This document shows positions 6,012 to 10,407 of a DNA stretch of 10,407 nt, one piece after another; position 1 is the stretch's first letter; each line of letters starts with the position of its first letter. A model generated the notes under the pieces. That model made no database searches. It was not told the origin of the DNA and worked only from the letters and a program-made list of their open reading frames with translations. The translations under genes and the position numbers were made by a program. The stretch comes from Sphingobacterium thalpophilum (lineage in GTDB: Bacteria; Bacteroidota; Bacteroidia; Flavobacteriales; Flavobacteriaceae): contig CALPOS020000061.1 of assembly GCA_943325255.2 (NCBI GenBank), positions 1-10,407 of the forward strand. The letters run 5' to 3'.

Positions 6012-6034
6012 TTTTTAAAATTTTACTACATTTG
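6002..6034 (+). promoter_or_regulatory. Putative ssb(-gldE-gldD) promoter
   Basis: TTG at 6002-6004, a 22-base spacer and TACATTTG at 6027-6034 fit the Bacteroidota promoter pattern. The -33 part lies in the last codons of mutY. The transcript would have a leader of roughly 19 bases before the ssb ATG. Confidence 0.6.
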
Positions 6035-6057
6035 GATAAAATACAATACCATACAAA

Positions 6058-6489
6058 ATGAGCGGAACGTTAAACAAAGTCATGTTAATTGGTCACTTGG
6101 GAGAAGATGTAAAAATGCATTATTTCGAAGGAGGCAACTGCATAGGAAGATTTCCATTAGCAACTAACGAAACCTATATTAATAAGTCGACCAACGAAAA
6201 GATTACTTCAACAGAATGGCACAATTTGGTAGTTCGAAATAAAGCAGCTGAAATTTGCGAGAAATATTTGTCTAAAGGAGATAAAATTTTTGTTGAAGGT
6301 AGGATTAAATCAAGACAATGGCAAACAGATGAAGGAGTAACAAAATACACCACAGAGATTCAAGTTACTGAATTCACTTTCCTTACTGTCAAAAAAGAAA
6401 TAGAATCCAATAAAGGCATGCCGGATGCTAAGAGTCCTAATTTTGATTCGCATGATAATCCAATGTCCGAGAACGATATGTCGTTTTAA
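6058..6489 (+). CDS. ssb: Single-stranded DNA-binding protein SSB
   Basis: SSB coats single-stranded DNA as a tetramer in replication, recombination and repair. It recruits partner enzymes through its C-terminal tip. The 143-residue protein has the OB fold over about residues 1-112: SGTLNKVMLIGHLGEDVKMHY, then STEWHNLVVRNKAAEICEKYL, GDKIFVEGRIKSRQWQTDEG and YTTEIQVTEF. A short disordered linker (about 113-133) leads to the tip ENDMSF. The tip keeps the last Phe and some acidity but not the usual run of Asp with Pro-Phe. ATG 6058 follows AATACAAT-type A-rich sequence with no Shine-Dalgarno. It sits between mutY and gldE, the usual flavobacterial position, and 25 bases separate it from gldE. 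Confidence 0.95.
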   Translation: MSGTLNKVMLIGHLGEDVKMHYFEGGNCIGRFPLATNETYINKSTNEKITSTEWHNLVVRNKAAEICEKYLSKGDKIFVEGRIKSRQWQTDEGVTKYTTEIQVTEFTFLTVKKEIESNKGMPDAKSPNFDSHDNPMSENDMSF

Positions 6490-6514
6490 TATTGTTTAAC
6501 TAACGAATTTCAAT

Positions 6515-7810
6515 TTGGACCTAGAGCCCAGTTTTAGTTTGCTTTCCACCATAGATACCAATTTACTTTTTGGTTTTATAGTTATTTTTATTTTGCTTTT
6601 TTGCTCTGCATTTATTTCGGCAGCAGAAGTGGCGTATTTTTCTTTAACGCCAAAGGACATAGACCAGTGTGCAGCGGAAAATCCTGCGAAGAACAAAATT
6701 ATTTCGAAACTTCTGGAGAAACCCAAAAAACTACTCGCAACTCTTTTGGTAGCCAATAACTTTATCAACATTGGTGTTGTAATATTGTTTTCGGTAGTGG
6801 GAAAAAATCTTTTTGATGCAATAGAATCCCCGTTGTTAAAATTTGTTGTTGACGTTATTCTTGTGACTTTCCTAATACTTTTATTTGGAGAGGTATTGCC
6901 AAAAGTATATGCGAATAGGAATAACATAAAATTCGCCAAGTTGGTTGCTTACCCGCTTTCAATCCTCGACACTTTGCTTTCCCCTATAAGTATGCCGATG
7001 CGTTCACTCACTATCTTCTTACATGAAAAGTTGGGAAAACAAAAAGGCAATTTTTCTGTCGACCAATTGTCACAGGCATTGGAGTTGACTTCGTACGAAG
7101 AAACAAGTCATAAAGAGCAGAAGATTTTGGAGGGAATTGTCTCTTTTGGCAACACCGACACAAAGCAAGTAATGAGTCCTCGGATTGATATTTTTGCTTT
7201 AGAAATTTCAGAGAGTTTTAGCGAGATTTTGCCCAAGATTTCTGTTAAAGGATTTTCAAGAATTCCTGTATATCGCGAAAATATTGACCATGTTGAAGGC
7301 GTTTTATTTGTTAAAGATTTGATACCACATATTAATAAAAAGGAGTTAGATTGGGTTGCACTAGTTAGAGAGCCTTTCTTTGTTCCTGAAAACAAGAAGC
7401 TAGACAATTTGCTAAAAGATTTTCAAAGTATGAAAAGCCATTTGGCGATTGTAGTTGATGAATATGGTGGAACTTCTGGGTTGGTGTCTTTGGAAGATGT
7501 TATTGAAGAGATTGTAGGAGACATTAGTGATGAGTTTGACGACGAAAACCTCAATTATTCTCAAATAGACGAGAAGAATTTTCTATTTGAAGGTAAGATT
7601 AATTTGAAGGACTTCTATAGAATTGTTGAAGTAGATGAAAATTTATTTGAGAAAACAAAGGGCGAAGCAGAAACGTTAGCAGGATTTATTCTAGAGATCA
7701 TCGGGAACTTCCCCAGAAAAGGACAGAAAATCGCTTTTAGCAATTGCAAATTTACGATTGAAACTATAGATAAGAAAAGGATCAAGCAGATAAAGGTAAC
7801 CATTGAATAA
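6515..7810 (+). CDS. gldE: Gliding motility-associated protein GldE (CNNM/CBS/CorC family)
   Basis: GldE is a membrane protein needed, with GldD, for efficient gliding and type IX secretion in Flavobacterium. Its molecular role is unsettled. The 431 residues show a CNNM (DUF21) membrane domain with hydrophobic segments at about 17-38, 73-96, 108-128 and 140-160, including AFISAAEVAYFSL. A CBS pair covers about 218-338 (MSPRIDIFAL ... VVDEYGGTSGLVSLEDVIEEIVGDI). A CorC/HlyC transporter-associated domain runs from 350 to the end. Homologues in other bacteria act in magnesium or cobalt efflux. The start is TTG 6515: the frame has a stop at 6497, no ATG or GTG follows before the membrane domain, and an A sits at -3. 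A second TTG at 6539 is possible. gldD begins 8 bases after the stop, so the two are co-transcribed. Confidence 0.93.
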   Translation: MDLEPSFSLLSTIDTNLLFGFIVIFILLFCSAFISAAEVAYFSLTPKDIDQCAAENPAKNKIISKLLEKPKKLLATLLVANNFINIGVVILFSVVGKNLFDAIESPLLKFVVDVILVTFLILLFGEVLPKVYANRNNIKFAKLVAYPLSILDTLLSPISMPMRSLTIFLHEKLGKQKGNFSVDQLSQALELTSYEETSHKEQKILEGIVSFGNTDTKQVMSPRIDIFALEISESFSEILPKISVKGFSRIPVYRENIDHVEGVLFVKDLIPHINKKELDWVALVREPFFVPENKKLDNLLKDFQSMKSHLAIVVDEYGGTSGLVSLEDVIEEIVGDISDEFDDENLNYSQIDEKNFLFEGKINLKDFYRIVEVDENLFEKTKGEAETLAGFILEIIGNFPRKGQKIAFSNCKFTIETIDKKRIKQIKVTIE

Positions 7811-7818
7811 GAAAACAA

Positions 7819-8382
7819 ATGACTTCAAAAAGAACGCTGGCCTTATTTTTATTTCTTGTCTTTTTCTCTTTTTTTAGTTGTAAGGAAGAGGTGTTACCCA
7901 AGCCCACAAGTCAATTGCGACTAGACTATAATTTGGCGCAATATGCACATTTTGAAAACGCTTGCCCTTTTGCTTTTGACATCAACGACAAAGCCATTAT
8001 TAAAGAAAAATCGGATTGTAATTTCACGATCGATTATCCGAAAATGAAAGCCACAATTTATGTAAGCTACAAACCGGTACAAAATAACATCAATATTCTT
8101 CTTAAGGATGCTCAGAAACTTACCTATGAGCATGTTATAAAAGCCGATGATATCCTAGAACAGCCTTTTATCAATTCCAATCAAAAAGTGTACGGCATGT
8201 TTTATCATGTTAATGGAAATGCGGCAACCAATGCTCAATTTTATGTAACCGATAGTGTCAAGCACTTTATTGACTGTTCCGTCTATTTCTACGCAAAACC
8301 CAACTTCGATTCGATAATGCCAGCGGCTAGTTATGTCAAGAATGATATGCAACGTTTGATGGAAAGTTTGCGCTGGAAGTAA
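7819..8382 (+). CDS. gldD: Gliding motility lipoprotein GldD
   Basis: GldD is a membrane lipoprotein required for gliding and for normal type IX secretion in Flavobacterium. Its biochemical activity is not known. The 187-residue product starts with a lipoprotein signal: MTSKR, a phenylalanine/leucine-rich core and the lipobox FFSC with Cys21 as the lipidated residue. The mature part has no catalytic motif I recognise but matches the GldD pattern, with LRLDYNLAQY, CPFAFDIN, DYPKMKATIYVSYKPV, an NAATNAQFYVTDSVKHF segment, and a C-terminus ending MQRLMESLRWK. ATG 7819 is 8 bases from the gldE stop, preceded by GAAAACAA. The gene closes the mutY-ssb-gldE-gldD block and is followed 8 bases later by a strong terminator. 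Confidence 0.95.
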   Translation: MTSKRTLALFLFLVFFSFFSCKEEVLPKPTSQLRLDYNLAQYAHFENACPFAFDINDKAIIKEKSDCNFTIDYPKMKATIYVSYKPVQNNINILLKDAQKLTYEHVIKADDILEQPFINSNQKVYGMFYHVNGNAATNAQFYVTDSVKHFIDCSVYFYAKPNFDSIMPAASYVKNDMQRLMESLRWK

Positions 8383-8390
8383 TTTAGATG

Positions 8391-8443
8391 AAAAAAGAGA
8401 CAAGAATCAAGATTTTAGTTGTCTTGGTTCTTGTCTCTTTTTT
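8391..8443. terminator. Strong bidirectional terminator after gldD
   Basis: A 22-bp stem (8391-8412 with 8422-8443, one G-U pair) closes a 9-base loop. The outer 16 bp, AAAAAAGAGACAAGAA and its complement, are perfect and give a T run on both strands. It ends the gldD transcript and can stop read-through from the HMA lipoprotein gene. Confidence 0.9.
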
Positions 8444-8456
8444 CTATATCAATCTA

Positions 8457-8652
8457 TTAACTTAACCCGTTGGGTGCAATTATTAAAAACGTCAGTTCGA
8501 GTGTTTTTTGTGCAGAGAAACGGAACAAAAAATGTATCGAGAACCGTTTTTAATGAAATTTTCCTTGTTCTCGATACAATTTTCTATCGAAAATCACTCG
8601 AACTGACGAAAAATTATCATCAAAAACTAATTACACCCAACGGGTTAACTTA
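8457..8652. repeat. Nested triple inverted-repeat element (MITE-like or RNA-structured repeat) with possible 8-bp target duplication
   Basis: Three perfect inverted repeats are nested. The outer arms are TTAACCCGTTGGGTG at 8462-8476 with 8634-8648. The middle arms are CGTCAGTTCGAGTG at 8490-8503 with 8595-8608. The inner arms are TGTATCGAGAAC at 8533-8544 with 8567-8578, around a 22-base centre. Sequence between the arms is A/T-rich and only partly complementary. The direct repeat TTAACTTA at 8457-8464 and 8645-8652 brackets the element and could be a target-site duplication. The right copy includes the stop codon of the HMA lipoprotein gene. No protein is convincingly encoded. From memory, the GTCAGTTCGAGTG core recurs in Flavobacterium genomes. 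A mobile miniature element or a folded RNA are both possible. Confidence 0.75.
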
Positions 8653-9018
8653 TTTCGAGGCTACCATATTTGAAACCTTATAAGTTTCTCCATCTGCGGT
8701 AGCTTCAACGATTTTTGTAATTGATTCTGGATTTTGAATGGAACTGTCAAATGAAACTGTAGCTTCTTTTTTGTCGAAGTCAACGGAAGCATTCTGAACA
8801 CCGTTTGTTTCAGAAAGTTCTTTTTCAATCGTTTTGGCACAACCTATGGCGCAAGTCATTCCTTCAATATTAAAGGTTGCTTTTTCCAATTTCTCGGGAT
8901 TAATAGTCGACTTTGATTCAGCAACAGTTTCTTCGCCTGGCGCACTTGCGGTTTGCTTGCAACTAATAAACAATACTGCGGAAATAGATGCGACAAATAG
9001 AAGTTTTGTAAAAGTCAT
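8650..9018 (-). CDS. Heavy-metal-associated (HMA) domain lipoprotein
   Basis: The 122-residue product begins with a lipoprotein signal (MTFTKLLFVASISAVLFISC, lipobox Cys20). A Ser/Thr/Glu-rich linker of about 25 residues leads to one HMA ferredoxin-like domain, about 46-118. The metal site reads GMTCAIGCAKTIE, so the cysteines Cys56 and Cys60 are spaced C-x3-C rather than the classical C-x2-C of copper chaperones. I think this spacing is common among Bacteroidota members of the family. The domain implies a role in binding copper or another soft metal at the envelope, not in the cytosol. No P-type ATPase or other metal gene is adjacent, so the partner is unknown. It is a single gene with its own promoter, and its TAA stop lies in the end of the inverted-repeat element. 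Confidence 0.85.
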   Translation of the reverse strand: MTFTKLLFVASISAVLFISCKQTASAPGEETVAESKSTINPEKLEKATFNIEGMTCAIGCAKTIEKELSETNGVQNASVDFDKKEATVSFDSSIQNPESITKIVEATADGETYKVSNMVASK

Positions 9019-9063
9019 GATTCGTATTTTAATTGGGACGATGTTGTACTAATAAACTGGCTA

Positions 9064-9091
9064 CAAAAATATATAAAAAAAGAAGAGACAA
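9064..9091 (-). promoter_or_regulatory. Promoter of the HMA lipoprotein gene
   Basis: On the minus strand TTG (9089-9091), a 17-base spacer and TATTTTTG (9064-9071) match the Bacteroidota promoter. Transcription would start near 9058, leaving a leader of about 40 bases. No metal-regulator operator is evident. Confidence 0.6.
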
Positions 9092-9133
9092 TTCATAAAA
9101 TTATTACAAATTTGACACAACTAAAGCCTCAAA

Positions 9134-10000
9134 ATGAAAGTGCAACAATTAAAATGGATCTATCTGATAATACTTGCATTAATTTGGGGAAGCTCATTTA
9201 TCTTAATTAAGAGAGGGCTTGTAGGTTTGAATCCAATGCAAGTCGGTTCCCTACGAATGATTTTTGCTGCGATTTTCCTCTTGATTATCGGTTTTCGAAA
9301 TTTACCAAGAATTCCAATATATCAATGGAAGTATTTAGCCTTAACCGCTTTTTTCGGAACATTTATTCCTGCCTTTTTGTTTGCCATCGCACAAACCCAA
9401 ATCGATAGTTCGGTCAGCTCAATATTGAACTCCTTAACACCGTTGAACACCCTGATTATTGGAACATTTGCTTTTGGATTACAATTTAAAAGAATACAGA
9501 TTATTGGCGTATTTATTGGTTTTCTTGGCACTACTTTGCTGATTTTCAACGGAGCGATCCATCATCCTGAACAAAACTATTATTATGCAATTTTAGTCTT
9601 GATCGCAACAATCTGCTATGCGACGAATGTCAATTTGATTAAAAGATATCTATCAGATTTATCACCGCTGAGTATCAGTACTGGAAATTTTACCGTGATG
9701 CTAGTTCCAGCGCTAGTCATCCTATTTTCAACTGGATTTATGAATACGGTGCATAAAGTTGAAGTCCAAAGTGCTGTCTTTTATATTATGATTCTAGGAA
9801 TCGTAGGGACAGGAATTGCGAATATCATTTTCTTTAAGTTAATTCAAATGGCGACACCTGTTTTTGCCACATCGGTAACGTATTTGATTCCAATCGTCGC
9901 TTTTTTCTGGGGAATGCTAGACGAAGAAATGTTAACGATTGTTCAATTACTAGGAGCCAGTATTATTCTGTTTGGCGTTTATTTGACAAGTAAAAAATAA
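9134..10000 (+). CDS. EamA/DMT-family permease
   Basis: This is a 288-residue inner-membrane protein of the drug/metabolite transporter superfamily, with two EamA repeats of five helices each. Repeat one starts IYLIILALIWGSSFILIKRGL, with the WGSSF signature, and includes MQVGSLRMIFAAIFLL at about 36-51. Repeat two begins near 148 with ILVLIATICYATNVNLIKRYL and ends in ATSVTYLIPIVAFFWGMLDEEMLTIVQLLGASIILFGVYL, with the usual helix 9-10 pattern. The family exports or imports amino acids, purines and other small molecules. Nothing here fixes the substrate. ATG 9134 gives a normal N-terminus with a short cytosolic Lys-rich head. The upstream region is shared with the divergent HMA gene, and its own promoter match (CAAATTTG at 9107-9114) is one base off consensus. 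Confidence 0.92.
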   Translation: MKVQQLKWIYLIILALIWGSSFILIKRGLVGLNPMQVGSLRMIFAAIFLLIIGFRNLPRIPIYQWKYLALTAFFGTFIPAFLFAIAQTQIDSSVSSILNSLTPLNTLIIGTFAFGLQFKRIQIIGVFIGFLGTTLLIFNGAIHHPEQNYYYAILVLIATICYATNVNLIKRYLSDLSPLSISTGNFTVMLVPALVILFSTGFMNTVHKVEVQSAVFYIMILGIVGTGIANIIFFKLIQMATPVFATSVTYLIPIVAFFWGMLDEEMLTIVQLLGASIILFGVYLTSKK

Positions 10001-10029
10001 AATCCAAGTGAATACCGCTTTTGGGATTT
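10000..10029. terminator. Weak hairpin between the EamA gene and the LolA-like gene
   Basis: AAATCC at 10000-10005 can pair with GGATTT at 10024-10029. Two further A-T pairs would need a bulged G, and the loop is about 14-18 bases. The position, between two converging stop codons, fits a terminator, but the stem is short and imperfect. Confidence 0.35.
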
Positions 10030-10032
10030 GAA

Positions 10033-10407
10033 TTATTGGAAATCAGCTTCTGAAACACCTTCATTTATTTTGACGTCAGTGGTCGTCAGTAAAATTTCCA
10101 TTCCGATATTGATTGAGTTTACATAAGGAATTTTTATTCCATTGACTTCACGATAGTCGCTAAAATTACTAGTTTGCGAAATCAGTTGTCCGCCTACATC
10201 CATCGATTTCACCTCGGCGACTTTCAGTCCTGTTTTCACATCGTAAAAATATGTAGCATTTCCATCCTTGATGACATAAGTGTCAGCATCATTATAAACC
10301 TCGATACCTTCTAAAATTAGTGTGGGTTTGCCAATTAAAGAAAGTTCATCAAAAGGAACGGCGCTCGATTTTATTTCCGCTAATTCTTCGCCAGTAAGAT
10401 CTTTTCT
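10033..10407 (-). CDS. 3' part of a LolA-like / outer-membrane lipoprotein-sorting-like protein, 5' partial
   Basis: The frame runs open from the right edge to TAA at 10033, giving 124 residues. The start is outside the window. The visible part has repeated beta-strand segments: PFDELSLIG, ILEGIEVYNDADTYVIKDGNATYFYDVKTGLKVAEVKS, then DYREVNGIKIPYVNSINIG and a final strand leading to KINEGVSEADFQ. The EVNGIKIPY and DADFK/Q-like ending recalls Bacteroidota LolA-fold proteins annotated as outer-membrane lipoprotein-sorting-like. In some relatives this domain is fused behind an M16 peptidase, which cannot be checked here. LolA-fold proteins bind acyl chains in the periplasm. Whether this protein does so is inferred. 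The residues from GTG 10239 onward do not start a separate gene, because the frame is open upstream. Confidence 0.6.
   Translation of the reverse strand, partial: RKDLTGEELAEIKSSAVPFDELSLIGKPTLILEGIEVYNDADTYVIKDGNATYFYDVKTGLKVAEVKSMDVGGQLISQTSNFSDYREVNGIKIPYVNSINIGMEILLTTTDVKINEGVSEADFQ

Noticed and set aside
8457..8652. CRISPR array or tRNA-like element in the spacer after gldD
   Set aside because: The repeats are inverted and nested rather than direct and regularly spaced, and no cloverleaf or CCA end is present.
8474..8683. Open frame of 69 codons on the + strand
   Set aside because: It lies across the nested inverted repeat and overlaps the HMA gene; its codons are the arms of the repeat and resemble no protein.
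10033..10239. Separate small gene starting at GTG 10239
   Set aside because: The same frame stays open to the window edge with coherent beta-strand sequence, so this is only the C-terminal part of a longer protein.

Overview
The window looks like chromosomal DNA from a member of the Flavobacteriaceae (Bacteroidota), most likely Flavobacterium or a close relative. Four things point there. The DNA is AT-rich. Genes lack Shine-Dalgarno sequences but carry Bacteroidota-type promoters (TTG ... TAnnTTTG). A type IX secretion (T9SS) sorting tail lies at the left edge. The gene block mutY-ssb-gldE-gldD, a known arrangement in gliding flavobacteria, is present.

Layout, left to right. 1-87 is the 3' end of a secreted T9SS cargo gene (+), followed by a hairpin terminator that also serves the facing dxs gene (-), which encodes the first enzyme of the MEP isoprenoid pathway. 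dxs and tadA (+, tRNA adenosine deaminase) diverge from a 38-bp gap in which each -7 promoter box sits about five bases from its start codon, so both mRNAs may be leaderless. tadA converges on rng (-, RNase E/G family). The gap between them holds a structured, repeat-like hairpin and the rng terminator. Upstream of rng is a gene-free, low-complexity stretch. Beyond it is a two-gene unit (-): hup (HU-family protein) followed by a 30-residue, extremely basic ORF (4426-4518) that ends inside a terminator hairpin.

The right half starts with mutY (A/G mismatch glycosylase), ssb, gldE (CNNM/CBS/CorC membrane protein) and gldD (lipoprotein), all + and closely spaced. This run ends at a 22-bp-stem terminator. 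Next comes an approximately 190-bp element made of three nested inverted repeats, flanked by an 8-bp direct repeat, that runs into the stop codon of a small heavy-metal-associated (HMA) lipoprotein gene (-). An EamA/DMT transporter (+) and the 3' part of a LolA-like protein gene (-) complete the window.

Most genes are ordinary core functions. The items most worth a second look are the 30-residue basic protein between hup and rng, the nested inverted-repeat element at 8457-8652, the hairpin repeat after tadA, the RNase G variant without the zinc-link cysteines, and the probable leaderless divergent promoters. I saw no CRISPR array, intact transposase, phage module, tRNA or rRNA, and nothing that amounts to a clear new defence or biosynthetic system.
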